From the NCBI GenBank assembly GCA_946183365.1, contig CAMHAH010000020.1:1-53084 (forward strand): a stretch of DNA of 53,084 nucleotides, read 5' to 3'. The position numbers and the translations under genes are program-made. Numbering within the stretch: the first letter of the stretch is position 1; each line of letters opens with the position of its first letter. The stretch comes from an uncultured Clostridia bacterium. GTDB taxonomy: Bacteria > Bacillota > Clostridia > Oscillospirales > Acutalibacteraceae. Shown one piece after another: positions 18,024 to 26,651 of the stretch. The notes under the pieces were generated by a model. That model had not been told where the DNA came from. It saw only the letters and a program-made list of their open reading frames with translations, and ran no database searches.

Positions 18024-18422
18024 TTACCAAATGAACGCGAGGACCTCGCCGCCGACGTTCTGCTTTCTGGCTTCACGGTCGGTCATAACGCCCTTAGAGG
18101 TCGAGATGATGGCGATACCAAGACCCTTCATAATCTTGGGCATATCCTCTACGCTGCTGTAGATACGCAGACCGGGCTTAGAAACTCTTCTAAGGCCCTG
18201 GATAACGGGCTGCTTGCCCTCAAGATACTTGAGAGTAACAGTGATAACGCCCTGCTTACCGTCTTCTTCTACAGTGAAATTCTTGATATATCCCTCATCC
18301 AGCAGGATCTGGCAGATAGCCTTCTTCATATTGGACGCGGGGATCTGAACTGTTTCGTGTTTAGCTGAATTAGCATTACGGATTCGTGTCAGTAAATCAG
18401 CTATTGTATCTGTAATTTGCAT
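18024..18422 (-). CDS. rpsH: 30S ribosomal protein S8
   Basis: 132 aa. Binds the central domain of 16S rRNA and, in E. coli, represses the spc operon. [20 protein letters not shown] and the C-terminal [20 protein letters not shown] are intact. Confidence 0.98.
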   Translation of the reverse strand: MQITDTIADLLTRIRNANSAKHETVQIPASNMKKAICQILLDEGYIKNFTVEEDGKQGVITVTLKYLEGKQPVIQGLRRVSKPGLRIYSSVEDMPKIMKGLGIAIISTSKGVMTDREARKQNVGGEVLAFIW

Positions 18423-18440
18423 AACTTAAATCCTCCTTGC

Positions 18441-18626
18441 TTACCAGCTTGCTTTCTTTACGCCCGGGATCTCGCCCTTATAAGCGAGCTCGCGGAAGCA
18501 GATACGGCATACGCCAAACTTACGAAGGTAGGCGTGTGGTCTACCGCATATCTTGCATCGTGTATACTCACGAGTAGAGAACTTCTGTTTTCTCTGCTGC
18601 TTGTTTTTCATAGCAGTCTTTGCCAC
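18441..18626 (-). CDS. rpsN: 30S ribosomal protein S14 type Z
   Basis: 61 aa short zinc form (often rpsZ or rpsN1). Four zinc cysteines in [20 protein letters not shown]. Start codon is GTG (18626) with AAGGAGG upstream. Typical of Firmicutes. Confidence 0.97.
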   Translation of the reverse strand: MAKTAMKNKQQRKQKFSTREYTRCKICGRPHAYLRKFGVCRICFRELAYKGEIPGVKKASW

Positions 18627-18638
18627 AACAATCCCTCC

Positions 18639-19178
18639 TTACTTCTCGAACGGAGCGCCCATCAGAGTGAGCAGCTCGCGCGCTTCTTCATCGTTTGTCG
18701 CTGTGGTGACGAATACGATATCCATACCACGAACCTTATCAATCTTATCGTAGTCGATCTCAGGGAAGATCAGCTGCTCCTTGAGACCCAGAGCGTAGTT
18801 GCCTCTGCCGTCGAAGGAGTTGGGGTTGATACCTCTGAAGTCGCGTACACGGGGCAGAGCTACGTTGAAGAGTCTGTCGAGGAACTCATACATACGCTCG
18901 CCGCGGAGTGTGACCTTAGCGCCGATGGGCATGCCCTCACGGAGCTTGAAGTTAGCGACTGACTTTCTTGCCTTACAGATGTGGGCCTTCTGGCCGGTGA
19001 TCTGAGCAAGGTCGGAGAGGATAGCGTCCATCGCCTTAGCGTTGTCCTTTACCTCGCCTGCGCCAACGTTTACTACGATCTTATCGAGCTTCGGAATCTG
19101 CATAACACTCTTGTAAGAGAATTTCTTCATAAGAGCAGGTGCAACTTCCTCAGCGTAAAACTTCTTAAGTCTTGCCAT
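18639..19178 (-). CDS. rplE: 50S ribosomal protein L5
   Basis: 179 aa. 5S rRNA and P-site tRNA contact protein. [37 protein letters not shown] and [20 protein letters not shown] are diagnostic. Confidence 0.98.
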   Translation of the reverse strand: MARLKKFYAEEVAPALMKKFSYKSVMQIPKLDKIVVNVGAGEVKDNAKAMDAILSDLAQITGQKAHICKARKSVANFKLREGMPIGAKVTLRGERMYEFLDRLFNVALPRVRDFRGINPNSFDGRGNYALGLKEQLIFPEIDYDKIDKVRGMDIVFVTTATNDEEARELLTLMGAPFEK

Positions 19179-19193
19179 TTCTTATAATCCTCC

Positions 19194-19511
19194 TTACAGT
19201 GCTTCGCCGCACTTCATACAAACGCGGCCCTTGGTTCCGTCCTCATAGAGCTTGTGACCTACGCGGGTAGGCTTCTTGCAGCGGGGGCAAACGATCTGGA
19301 CCTTGCAGGCGTACATAGCGCCCTCAGCCTTGATAATGCCGCCGGGCTCGCCCATACGGCGGGGCTTGATGTGCTTAGAGACCATGTTGATCTTCTCGAC
19401 GATCACCTTGCCCTCTTTGGGAGAGACAGCGAGGACCTTGCCCTTCTTGCCCTTTTCCTTACCGCTTAATACAACTACGGTGTCACCGGTTTTTACATGA
19501 ACTTTACTCAT
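19194..19511 (-). CDS. rplX: 50S ribosomal protein L24
   Basis: 105 aa. KOW motif VKTGDTVVVLSGKEKGKKGK at the N-terminus; assembly initiator at the tunnel exit. C-terminal CPRCKKPTRVGHK ... RVCMKCGEAL carries two C-x-x-C pairs, compatible with a zinc knuckle seen in many Firmicutes L24 proteins. Confidence 0.97.
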   Translation of the reverse strand: MSKVHVKTGDTVVVLSGKEKGKKGKVLAVSPKEGKVIVEKINMVSKHIKPRRMGEPGGIIKAEGAMYACKVQIVCPRCKKPTRVGHKLYEDGTKGRVCMKCGEAL

Positions 19512-19528
19512 AATCTATGACACCTCCA

Positions 19529-19897
19529 TTAAAGTACTTCCGGAGCGAGGGAGAGGATCTTCATGTAATCTTTATCACGAAGCTCTCTTGCTACCGGTCC
19601 GAAGATACGAGTGCCGCGGGGGTTCTTATCTTCCTTGATGATAACGGCTGCGTTCTCGTCAAAGCGGATGTAGGTACCGTCCTCACGACGAACGCCCTTA
19701 GCTGAGCGAACTACAACCGCGCGAACAACGTCGCCCTTCTTAACAACGCCGCCGGGCGCTGCCTTTTTAACAGAAGCAACGATAACGTCGCCGATGTTTG
19801 CATATCTTCTCCTGGTACCGCCGAGTACACGAATGCACATAAGTTCCTTTGCACCGGTGTTGTCGGCGACCTTGAGATAAGTTTGCTGTTGAATCAT
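19529..19897 (-). CDS. rplN: 50S ribosomal protein L14
   Basis: 122 aa, standard length. [20 protein letters not shown] and the C-terminal [20 protein letters not shown] are canonical. Forms inter-subunit bridge B8 with 16S rRNA. Confidence 0.98.
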   Translation of the reverse strand: MIQQQTYLKVADNTGAKELMCIRVLGGTRRRYANIGDVIVASVKKAAPGGVVKKGDVVRAVVVRSAKGVRREDGTYIRFDENAAVIIKEDKNPRGTRIFGPVARELRDKDYMKILSLAPEVL

Positions 19898-19919
19898 GTG
19901 TTAATCTCCTCTCAAGAAC

Positions 19920-20177
19920 TTATTTAGCTTTTTCGACGATCTCGACGAGTCTCCATCTCTTGTCCTTAGACAGGGGACGGGTCTCCATAATCTTAACGCG
20001 GTCACCTACGCGAGCCTCATTCTTCTCATCGTGAGCCTTTACGCGGATGGTGCGCTTGATAACCTTGTTGTAAAGCTTGTGCTTTACGCTGTCCTCGATC
20101 GCAACGACGATGGTCTTATCCATCTTGTCCGAAGCAACGCGACCGACGAGAGTTTTTCTCATATTTCTATCGCTCAT
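19920..20177 (-). CDS. rpsQ: 30S ribosomal protein S17
   Basis: 85 aa OB-fold protein. [20 protein letters not shown] and the C-terminal [22 protein letters not shown] block are clear. Confidence 0.97.
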   Translation of the reverse strand: MSDRNMRKTLVGRVASDKMDKTIVVAIEDSVKHKLYNKVIKRTIRVKAHDEKNEARVGDRVKIMETRPLSKDKRWRLVEIVEKAK

Positions 20178-20188
20178 GACTTACCTCC

Positions 20189-20386
20189 TTATGCTTCCCT
20201 GTCAAGGTTCTCACGCATAACGGTAGAAACGCGCGCGATATCTCTCTTGACAGCGGTGATACGCATTGGGTTATCGAGCTGGTTGATAGCAAGCTGGAAA
20301 CGAAGGTTGAAGAGCTCCTGTTTGAGGTCCTTCAGCTTAAGCTCGAGCTCGCTCTGGGTTAATTCTCTTAATTCCTTAGCAGTCAT
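20189..20386 (-). CDS. rpmC: 50S ribosomal protein L29
   Basis: 65 aa, two-helix protein at the tunnel exit and SRP docking site. [20 protein letters not shown] and [19 protein letters not shown] are typical. Only 2 bp after the rplP stop. Confidence 0.97.
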   Translation of the reverse strand: MTAKELRELTQSELELKLKDLKQELFNLRFQLAINQLDNPMRITAVKRDIARVSTVMRENLDREA

Positions 20387-20388
20387 GC

Positions 20389-20805
20389 TTAAACCTCCTC
20401 ATCCTTCTTAATGAACTTGCACTTGATCGGCAGCTTTGCAGCGGCAAGGCGCATAGCCTCTCTCGCTGTCTCTTCAGGTACGCCCGCGATCTCGAACATT
20501 ACTCTGTCGGGCTTAACAACCGCTACCCAATACTCGGGTGAACCTTTACCGGAACCCATTCGGGTCTCAGCGGGCTTCGCTGTAACCGGCTTATCGGGGA
20601 AGATCTTGATCCAGACCTTACCGAATCTCTTGCAGTAACGTGTCATAGCTACACGGGCTGCCTCGATCTGGTTGCTGGTGATCCATGCAGGCTCTAATGC
20701 CTGCAGACCGTACTCGCCGTAGGTTACCTTGTTGCCTCTGTAGGCGCGGCCTGTCATTCTGCCTCTGTGAACTCTTCTGTACTTCACACGCTTAGGCATC
20801 AGCAT
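20389..20805 (-). CDS. rplP: 50S ribosomal protein L16
   Basis: 138 aa. [20 protein letters not shown] is the usual start. Start ATG shares one base with the rpsC TAA (TAATG), with a GGGGG site 9 nt upstream. Organises the A-site region of 23S rRNA. Confidence 0.98.
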   Translation of the reverse strand: MLMPKRVKYRRVHRGRMTGRAYRGNKVTYGEYGLQALEPAWITSNQIEAARVAMTRYCKRFGKVWIKIFPDKPVTAKPAETRMGSGKGSPEYWVAVVKPDRVMFEIAGVPEETAREAMRLAAAKLPIKCKFIKKDEEV

Positions 20806-21521
20806 TATTTTCTGCCCCCTTCCCTATTATCTCTGCGAGGTCTTCTGTCTCTTCTCTCGCGTCTCTCTCTGCGCTGCTCAGATCCTGCGTTATCTCGCAG
20901 GACCTCGCCGCGGTACAGCCATACCTTTACGCCGATCTTGCCGTAGGTAGTGTTAGCCTCGGCAAAGCCGTAATCGATGTCCGCGCGCAGAGTCTGAAGC
21001 GGGATAGTACCCTCGTGGTACTGCTCTGAACGAGCGATCTCAGCGCCGCCGAGACGGCCTGAGCACTGGGTCTTGATACCCTTGGCGCCTAAACGCATAG
21101 CGCGGCCGATAGACTGCTTCATAGCGCGGCGGAACGAGATACGTCTCTCAAGCTGTGAAGCGATGCTCTCTGCTACGAGCTGAGCGTTAAGGTCGGGGTT
21201 CTTGACCTCTACGATATTAATGGCAACGGGCTTGCCTAACTTCTTCTCGCACTGCTGACGGAGCTTCTCTATCTCAGAGCCGCCCTTACCGATGATCATA
21301 CCGGGCTTAGCGCAGTGGATGTGAATGCGAACCTTCTTGCCGTCACGTTCGATTTCGATCTTGGGAACGCCTGCTGCGAAGAGCTGCTTCTTAAGATCAC
21401 GGCGGAGGTTATAGTCCTCAACCAGTGTATCGCCGAAGTGCTTCTTATCAGCAAACCAACGTGAATCCCAATCCTTGATGATACCTACACGTAAACCGTG
21501 CGGATTAACTTTCTGGCCCAT
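20805..21521 (-). CDS. rpsC: 30S ribosomal protein S3
   Basis: 238 aa. [20 protein letters not shown], the KH-domain [15 protein letters not shown], and a C-terminal domain with [13 protein letters not shown] [14 protein letters not shown]. The C-terminal tail is a basic Arg/Asp-rich extension. Part of the mRNA entry-channel helicase. Confidence 0.98.
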   Translation of the reverse strand: MGQKVNPHGLRVGIIKDWDSRWFADKKHFGDTLVEDYNLRRDLKKQLFAAGVPKIEIERDGKKVRIHIHCAKPGMIIGKGGSEIEKLRQQCEKKLGKPVAINIVEVKNPDLNAQLVAESIASQLERRISFRRAMKQSIGRAMRLGAKGIKTQCSGRLGGAEIARSEQYHEGTIPLQTLRADIDYGFAEANTTYGKIGVKVWLYRGEVLRDNAGSEQRRERRERRDRRPRRDNREGGRK

Positions 21522-21533
21522 AACTCTACCTCC

Positions 21534-21869
21534 TTATTCTCTTTCCTTGAGCACCAGGGTGATGTGCGAGGTCTTCTTATCAATGCGGAAGGCTCTGCCC
21601 TGTGCGCGGGGACGGATACGCTTGAGTGTGGGGCCCTGACTTACATGGCACTCAGCCACATAAAGACTAGCCACATCCATATCGTGGTTATTCTCAGCAT
21701 TTGCTACGGCGGACTTGAGCAGCTTTAAGAGCGGCTCTGTAGCGGCCTTGGGAGTCTGCTCAAGAATAGCCTTCGCGAGCTTTACATCCTTGCCTCTGAT
21801 GAGGTCAAGTAAGATGGAAACCTTGCGAGGTGAGATACGGACATAATTTAAATATGCCTTACTTTCCAT
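21534..21869 (-). CDS. rplV: 50S ribosomal protein L22
   Basis: 111 aa. [20 protein letters not shown] and the beta-hairpin that lines the exit tunnel ([20 protein letters not shown]) are present, the latter being where macrolide resistance changes occur in other species; nothing abnormal seen. Confidence 0.98.
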   Translation of the reverse strand: MESKAYLNYVRISPRKVSILLDLIRGKDVKLAKAILEQTPKAATEPLLKLLKSAVANAENNHDMDVASLYVAECHVSQGPTLKRIRPRAQGRAFRIDKKTSHITLVLKERE

Positions 21870-21889
21870 TCTCTGTACTCTCCTTTGCC

Positions 21890-22162
21890 TTACTTACTTG
21901 TCTTTGAACCGGCGTGACCGCGGAAGGTACGGGTGGGAGCGAACTCGCCGAGCTTGTGACCTACCATATCCTCGGTTACATATACCGGAACGTGCTTTCT
22001 GCCGTCGTGAACAGCAAATGTGTGACCTACAAATTCAGGGAAGATAGTAGAGGATCTTGACCATGTCTTTAAGATTCTCTTCTCGCCTGAAGCGTTCATT
22101 TCCTGAACTCTTTTGAGCAGCACAGGCTGAACAAAAGGTCCTTTTTTAGTACTTCTACTCAT
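21890..22162 (-). CDS. rpsS: 30S ribosomal protein S19
   Basis: 90 aa. [40 protein letters not shown] and the C-terminal [17 protein letters not shown] are canonical. Head protein partnered with S13. Confidence 0.98.
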   Translation of the reverse strand: MSRSTKKGPFVQPVLLKRVQEMNASGEKRILKTWSRSSTIFPEFVGHTFAVHDGRKHVPVYVTEDMVGHKLGEFAPTRTFRGHAGSKTSK

Positions 22163-22186
22163 AAGTTAAGTTCCTTCCTTTCTGCC

Positions 22187-23020
22187 TTACTTGCTGTTTC
22201 TGCGTCTTACGATGAGCTTATCGGACGCCTTGTTTGTCTTTCTGGTCTTATAACCCAGAGCAGGCTTACCCCAGGGGGTAACAGGGCCGGGACGACCTAC
22301 GGGGGACTTACCCTCACCACCGCCGTGCGGATGGTCGTTCGGGTTCATGACGGAACCGCGGACTGTCGGGCGGATACCCATGTTTCTCTTACGTCCTGCC
22401 TTACCGATCTTAACGTTCTCATGGTCGATGTTGCCGACCTGACCGATAGTGGCCATGCAGGTCTCGGGTACGTTTCTGAGCTCGCCCGAGGGCAGTCTTA
22501 AGAGCGCGTAGCCGTTCTCCTTAGCCATGAGCTGAGCCATGTTGCCTGCAGCACGGGCAAGCTGAGCGCCTTTGCCGGGATAAAGCTCTACGTTATGAAC
22601 GAAGGTACCTGTGGGGATGTTTACGAGGGGCAGTGCGTTGCCGGGCTTGATATCGGCGTTAGCGCCTGCGACGATCTTGTCGCCGACCTTGAGACCCTGA
22701 GGCGCGATGATGTACGCCTTCTCGCCGTCGGTGTACTCTACAAGAGCGATGAACGCCGAACGGTTAGGATCATACTCAAGGGTCTTTACTGTGCCCTCTA
22801 CGTCAAACTTCTGTCTCTTGAAATCAATTATACGGTATTTTCTCCTGTTGCCGCCGCCTCTGTGACGAACTGTGATGCGGCCGTAGCTGTTACGGCCTGA
22901 GTTCTTCTTGAGAGGGGTGAGCAAGCTCTTTTCGGGAGCGACCTTTGAGAGTCCGGAGTAATCCGTAACCGACATATTACGTCTTGCGTTAGTAGTCGGC
23001 TTAAAAACTTTAATAGCCAT
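22187..23020 (-). CDS. rplB: 50S ribosomal protein L2
   Basis: 277 aa. Peptidyl-transferase-supporting protein. Conserved [18 protein letters not shown] and the C-terminal [20 protein letters not shown] containing the essential His of the family. Normal length. Confidence 0.98.
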   Translation of the reverse strand: MAIKVFKPTTNARRNMSVTDYSGLSKVAPEKSLLTPLKKNSGRNSYGRITVRHRGGGNRRKYRIIDFKRQKFDVEGTVKTLEYDPNRSAFIALVEYTDGEKAYIIAPQGLKVGDKIVAGANADIKPGNALPLVNIPTGTFVHNVELYPGKGAQLARAAGNMAQLMAKENGYALLRLPSGELRNVPETCMATIGQVGNIDHENVKIGKAGRKRNMGIRPTVRGSVMNPNDHPHGGGEGKSPVGRPGPVTPWGKPALGYKTRKTNKASDKLIVRRRNSK

Positions 23021-23222
23021 GTTATTTCACTCTCCTCATGATGGCTTTGCGGGATTATGGCGTATCCCATACATTCATGCCTGTGTCTTTAAATTTAAGA
23101 TGATTTTCTGTTTTTCGCGGGAAGGTTCGGAGTTGAAGAGAATAGAAATCGGGTGCGGGTGTCCCGCCCTGGATTTTTCATTATTCGTTATTCACTCCTG
23201 TGTTCGCCCCGCGAACACAGGC
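23021..23222 (-). repeat. 202-bp rplB-rplW gap with an 11-bp hairpin
   Basis: CCTGTGTTCGC-CCC-GCGAACACAGG (23197-23221) begins one base past the rplW stop on the minus strand. No T run follows, so it is unlikely to terminate; it may be a processing or stability element. Adjacent sequence carries the TTCATTATTC motif shared with 12441-12509. This gap is unusual, as rplW and rplB are normally nearly abutting. Confidence 0.6.
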
Positions 23223-23516
23223 TTACATCATGCCTTCAAAAAACTCGATAGGTTTGCTGTTGGCGGCAAGCTGTACATAAGCCTTCTTCCAGCTGCGGGT
23301 ATAACCCTCGAAGCGGCCCTGTCTCTTCATGCGTCCGCGAACGTGAACGGTGTTCACCTTTGCGACCTTAGCGCCCTTGAAGAGCTCTTCTACAGCCTTA
23401 GCCACGTCTATCTTAGTAGCGTTCTTAGCTACTTCAAAAACATACTTTTTCTGAGTTACGCCGAGCATCGCTTTCTCAGTGATGATGGGGCGGATAATGA
23501 TATCTTGTGCTATCAT
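23223..23516 (-). CDS. rplW: 50S ribosomal protein L23
   Basis: 97 aa. IIIRPIITEKAMLGVTQKKY, then VAKAVEELFKGAKVAKVNTV. Exit-tunnel docking site for trigger factor and SRP. ATG overlaps the rplD stop (ATGA). Confidence 0.97.
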   Translation of the reverse strand: MIAQDIIIRPIITEKAMLGVTQKKYVFEVAKNATKIDVAKAVEELFKGAKVAKVNTVHVRGRMKRQGRFEGYTRSWKKAYVQLAANSKPIEFFEGMM

Positions 23517-24136
23517 GCGTATACCTCCTCGATCTTTGTGAGCGCGTCCTTAGCGATAATGAGCTTGTCAGCGTTAAGAATGTCATAAACATTCAGCTCG
23601 TTGACCTGAGTGGTCTTTACACCCGCGATATTGCGAGCGGACTTGATTACCTTCTCGTCGACCTCGGGCAGTACGATCAGAGCCTTCTTCTCAGAGCCTA
23701 CGGCGCTGAGCATAGCGGCGATCTTAGCTGTCTTGATCTCATCGAGAGCGATCTTATCGATAACGATGATCTCGTCAGCCTGAGCCTTAGCCGAGAAAGC
23801 GGACTTCATAGCCAGCCTTCTGACCTTCTTGTTAACAGAGAAACGATAATCTCTGGGCTTAGGAGCAAATACTACGCCGCCGTGGTACCACTGGGGAGCG
23901 CGTGTCGAGCCCTGACGGGCGCGGCCTGTGCCCTTCTGTCTCCAGGGCTTTCTTCCGCCGCCGGAAACCTCAGAACGGGTGAGAGCTGACTGTGTGCCCT
24001 GACGCTGGTTAGCAAGGTAGCTAACGACCATCATGTGCATTACAGCAGCGTTCGGCTCAATACCGAAGATCGACTCTGCAAGGTCAGCGGTAGAGACCTT
24101 CTTGCCCTGCATATCTACAACCTGTACATTAGGCAT
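23513..24136 (-). CDS. rplD: 50S ribosomal protein L4
   Basis: 207 aa. Tunnel-lining extended loop with RQGTQSALTRSEVSGGGRKP and WRQKGTGRARQGSTRAPQW. In E. coli L4 represses its own S10 operon through the leader; whether that holds here is unknown, but the leader before rpsJ does contain a terminator-like hairpin. Confidence 0.98.
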   Translation of the reverse strand: MPNVQVVDMQGKKVSTADLAESIFGIEPNAAVMHMMVVSYLANQRQGTQSALTRSEVSGGGRKPWRQKGTGRARQGSTRAPQWYHGGVVFAPKPRDYRFSVNKKVRRLAMKSAFSAKAQADEIIVIDKIALDEIKTAKIAAMLSAVGSEKKALIVLPEVDEKVIKSARNIAGVKTTQVNELNVYDILNADKLIIAKDALTKIEEVYA

Positions 24137-24152
24137 ATGATTTCCTCCTTCC

Positions 24153-24785
24153 TTAAGCCTTTACGCTGTCTTTGATGACAACGTAGCCGCCGTTCGCGCC
24201 CGGGATGGCGCCCTTGATGGCGATGAGGTTATCCTCAGCGTCGATCTTTACAACGGCAAGATTCTGAACGGTGACCTTCTCAGCGCCCAGGTGGCCTGCC
24301 ATCTTCTTGCCCTTCCAAACTCTGGAGGGAGATGAACAAGCGCCCATTGAGCCGCCGTGACGAGCGTTAGGACCGGTACCGTGAGATTCCTTGAGGCGAG
24401 CGAAGTTCCAGCGCTTGATAACGCCGGCGTAACCCTTACCCTTGCTCTTACCGGTAACGTCTACCTTGTCACCTGTCTCAAATACGTCTGCTTTGATTAT
24501 CTGACCCAGCTCATAAGCGCCGCAGTCGTCAAATCTGAATTCCTTGAGAATTCTCTTGGGTGCTACGTCAGCCTTCTTGAAGTGACCCTGCAAAGGCTTT
24601 GTAACGTGCTTGGGCTTGATGTCGCCAAAGCCCATCTGGATGGCGTTGTAGCCGTCGGTCTCAACGGTCTTTACCTGAGATACTACACAGGGACCCGCCT
24701 CGACAACGGTTACGGGAACTACTTTTCCCTTTTCGTCGAAGATCTGTGTCATACCGATCTTCTTGCCGATTAATGCTTTCTGCAT
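24153..24785 (-). CDS. rplC: 50S ribosomal protein L3
   Basis: 210 aa. [20 protein letters not shown] at the N-terminus and [20 protein letters not shown] in the extension that reaches the peptidyl-transferase centre. Separated from rpsJ by 192 bp that include an interspersed hairpin repeat. Confidence 0.98.
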   Translation of the reverse strand: MQKALIGKKIGMTQIFDEKGKVVPVTVVEAGPCVVSQVKTVETDGYNAIQMGFGDIKPKHVTKPLQGHFKKADVAPKRILKEFRFDDCGAYELGQIIKADVFETGDKVDVTGKSKGKGYAGVIKRWNFARLKESHGTGPNARHGGSMGACSSPSRVWKGKKMAGHLGAEKVTVQNLAVVKIDAEDNLIAIKGAIPGANGGYVVIKDSVKA

Positions 24786-24932
24786 TCTGTATATCCTCCT
24801 TTTAGGTTATTGGTCGTACCTATACCGATCTTTATAACCCGATATAAGCCGACATGACCCTGTCTGCGTGGTAGGTTGGGAATGTGATTATATAATTGTA
24901 TATCTTGCAGTTGCCGTACCGAGTAACTTGTA

Positions 24933-24963
24933 CAGCGCGGGAGGAGCAATCCCCTCCCCTGCA
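24933..24963. repeat. 31-bp interspersed hairpin repeat, copy 1 (rpsJ-rplC gap)
   Basis: Read on the minus strand, this matches 28 of 31 bases with the plus-strand sequence at 30395-30425 in the purL-purD gap. It folds as a GGGAGG...CCTCCC hairpin. Confidence 0.8.
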
Positions 24964-24977
24964 ATTAGGGTTTGCAA

Positions 24978-25289
24978 TTATAATTTAATCTCAATCTCAA
25001 CGCCGGCAGGGAGCTCTAAGCTCATAAGAGCCTCGACTGTCTTGTTTGACGGTCTTAAAATGTCGATAAGACGCTTGTGAGTTCTCATCTCGAACTGCTC
25101 ACGGCTGTCCTTATACTTATGAACAGCGCGAAGGATCGTAACTACCTGCTTCTCTGTAGGGAGCGGAACAGGGCCCGAAACTCTGGCGCCTGTACGCTTA
25201 GCTGTAGCGACGATTCTCTCTGCGGACTGATCTACCAGCTGGTGATCATAGCCCTTTAATCTTATCCTTATTTTTTCCTTGACTGCCAT
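24978..25289 (-). CDS. rpsJ: 30S ribosomal protein S10
   Basis: 103 aa from ATG 25289 ([20 protein letters not shown]), with AGGAGG 7 nt upstream; the open frame extends further but into the leader. [20 protein letters not shown] and the C-terminal [12 protein letters not shown] are conserved. First gene of the operon. S10 is also the transcription antitermination factor NusE. Confidence 0.98.
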   Translation of the reverse strand: MAVKEKIRIRLKGYDHQLVDQSAERIVATAKRTGARVSGPVPLPTEKQVVTILRAVHKYKDSREQFEMRTHKRLIDILRPSNKTVEALMSLELPAGVEIEIKL

Positions 25290-25563
25290 ATCTTCGCCTC
25301 CTAAATATTGTTTGGGTGGTACGAAAATAAGTGAACTTTTTTCAAACACCCGTCCGGGTGTTCCTACCCTGTCCGTTAAAAAAGCCGATAGCCGTAAAAC
25401 GGCAACCGGAAGCGGATCTCGGCAGAATGGCATAGCAACCCCAATGCCACAGTAAAAGCCTAACTATTCTTTCGCCCGGTTTAAAATCGGACATACTCCA
25501 CGGAAAAACCAACGTAAAACGTTGCAACCTCCCGCTTCATCGCATATCTTGTGCAGTCACGCA
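25290..25563 (-). promoter_or_regulatory. Structured leader of the S10 operon
   Basis: About 270 nt between the putative start site and rpsJ. Hairpins in transcript order: CAACG/CGTTG (25524-25510), TGGCAT/ATGCCA (25449-25428), CCG-GCCGT/ACGGC-CGG (25409-25385) directly followed by a T run, and AACACCC/GGGTGTT (25362-25345). GAAGCGG (25538-25532) is complementary to CCGCTTC (25415-25409), which abuts the T-run hairpin. This arrangement suits regulation by attenuation. Confidence 0.6.
25378..25409 (-). terminator. Terminator-like hairpin inside the S10 leader
   Basis: Minus strand: outer CCG/CGG and inner GCCGT-TTT-ACGGC stem (25409-25385), then CTTTTTT (25384-25378). It lies 89 nt upstream of rpsJ, where a permanent terminator would silence the operon, so a conditional attenuator is the likeliest reading. 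Confidence 0.55.
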
Positions 25564-25569
25564 GGTTTG

Positions 25570-25598
25570 ATTATACATTAAAAGCCCCTGAAAAGCAA
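25570..25598 (-). promoter_or_regulatory. Putative S10 operon promoter
   Basis: Minus strand TTGCTT (25598-25593), 17-bp spacer, TATAAT (25575-25570). The rest of the region up to the divergent promoter at 25728 is AT-rich with no gene seen. Confidence 0.6.
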
Positions 25599-25727
25599 CA
25601 AATCTGCAATAATTTCCGATGTAGAAATTATGTAGAACTTATCGTCTCCTTTTTATGCACTTTGCACAACCATTCTTTTATACATCTATATATAGTGTTT
25701 TTCATAATTTGAAGCACAATTTTTCAA

Positions 25728-25756
25728 TTGACAACACTCAACTTTTGCTTTATAAT
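25728..25756 (+). promoter_or_regulatory. Perfect consensus promoter of the divergent lipoprotein
   Basis: TTGACA (25728-25733), 17-bp spacer, TATAAT (25751-25756). Transcription start expected near 25763, 23 nt before the ATG, with GGAGG in the leader. Confidence 0.85.
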
Positions 25757-25785
25757 TTTTCCATCAAAAAACGGAGGTATAAATA

Positions 25786-26550
25786 ATGAAAAGGATTTTA
25801 GTATTATTCTTAGCCCTTATCATAGCTGCGGGCGTTTGCGCCTGCGGCGCGCCTAAGGCTACAGACCCCGGCTCGACTGAAGCTCAAATGGATAAGGCAG
25901 CGATCCGCGAAGCCTTCAACAAGGCGACCGCTTATATTGAATCCAACATCGACATGAGCAAAATGACTAAATCTACTCAGGATGACGACAACGGCAATGA
26001 TCTTTATAATTACTGGTCAAGCGACGGCGGCAACAAAGCGACATTCAGTAATGAGATCCTGATCGCCGGCAACGCTGTTGAGATCGGCAAGACGACCGTC
26101 AAGGATACCGAAAGCTTCGATCTCGAGGTCAATAAGAGCAAAAATACGGTCAAACCCAACGAATTTGTGTCCGTTGAGCTTACAAAGAACGGTAAGACCT
26201 GTATGCTGATGACAGGCGACAATCTGACCGGTAAAGAGGCGAATATAGATGATATGCCGATCGGCTCTGTATCGGCTGCCTTTGATGAATACGCTCTTCC
26301 GTTTGAATACGGCGGATTGACCGACAAGTCGACCCTCAAGGACGTTATCTCTCTCATAGGCGAGCCGAATAACACAGTCAATCTGTCGGTGTCACAGGCC
26401 GGCTCTGTCATCGACGTCTTCTACACAAAAACAACTGAGGACGCGGGAATGACGATCGACGACAATCTCACGGTCTTTCTGTACTACGATGCCGCGAGCG
26501 ATTCCGCCATGGTCAAAAGCGTACAGCTCAGCCGCAGCATCATTGAATAA
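25786..26550 (+). CDS. Putative secreted lipoprotein of unknown function
   Basis: 254 aa with GGAGG upstream. The N-terminus MKRILVLFLALIIAAGVCAC is a lipoprotein signal peptide with the lipid-carrying Cys in VCACG (residue 20). The mature part is acidic and hydrophilic, with alternating beta-like segments (SVELTKNGKTCMLMTG; TVFLYYDAASDSAMVKSVQL) and no catalytic motif I recognise. The segment LKDVISLIGEPNNTVNLSVS is vaguely like the GxP of BamE/SmpA-type small lipoproteins, too weak to assign. It has its own ideal promoter and its own terminator, and is transcribed away from the ribosomal operon. Confidence 0.85.
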   Translation: MKRILVLFLALIIAAGVCACGAPKATDPGSTEAQMDKAAIREAFNKATAYIESNIDMSKMTKSTQDDDNGNDLYNYWSSDGGNKATFSNEILIAGNAVEIGKTTVKDTESFDLEVNKSKNTVKPNEFVSVELTKNGKTCMLMTGDNLTGKEANIDDMPIGSVSAAFDEYALPFEYGGLTDKSTLKDVISLIGEPNNTVNLSVSQAGSVIDVFYTKTTEDAGMTIDDNLTVFLYYDAASDSAMVKSVQLSRSIIE

Positions 26551-26614
26551 AAAAGATTTGTTTTCAAATAGCATAACAGATCAAAAGTATCAGAACATAA
26601 TATCAGCTATGAAC

Positions 26615-26650
26615 AAGCCGGCGGCTCACGAAGAGTCACCGGCTTTCTTT
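26615..26650 (+). terminator. Terminator of the lipoprotein gene, possibly shared with purL
   Basis: A 13-bp stem with one mismatch (26615-26645, AAGCCGG ... CCGGCTT) followed by TTTCTTT on the plus strand. On the minus strand the trailing sequence is TTGTTC, weaker, but the hairpin lies directly past the purL stop and could stop both. Confidence 0.8.
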
Positions 26651-26651
26651 A

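Noticed and set aside
25345..25362. AACACCC/GGGTGTT hairpin as a terminator
   Set aside because: On the minus strand it is followed by TGAAAAAA, not a T run, and on the plus strand by CCTACCC.
25342..25527. Minus-strand 61-codon frame in the S10 leader
   Set aside because: It has no ribosome binding site and its sequence overlaps all leader hairpins; structure explains the conservation one might see better than coding.
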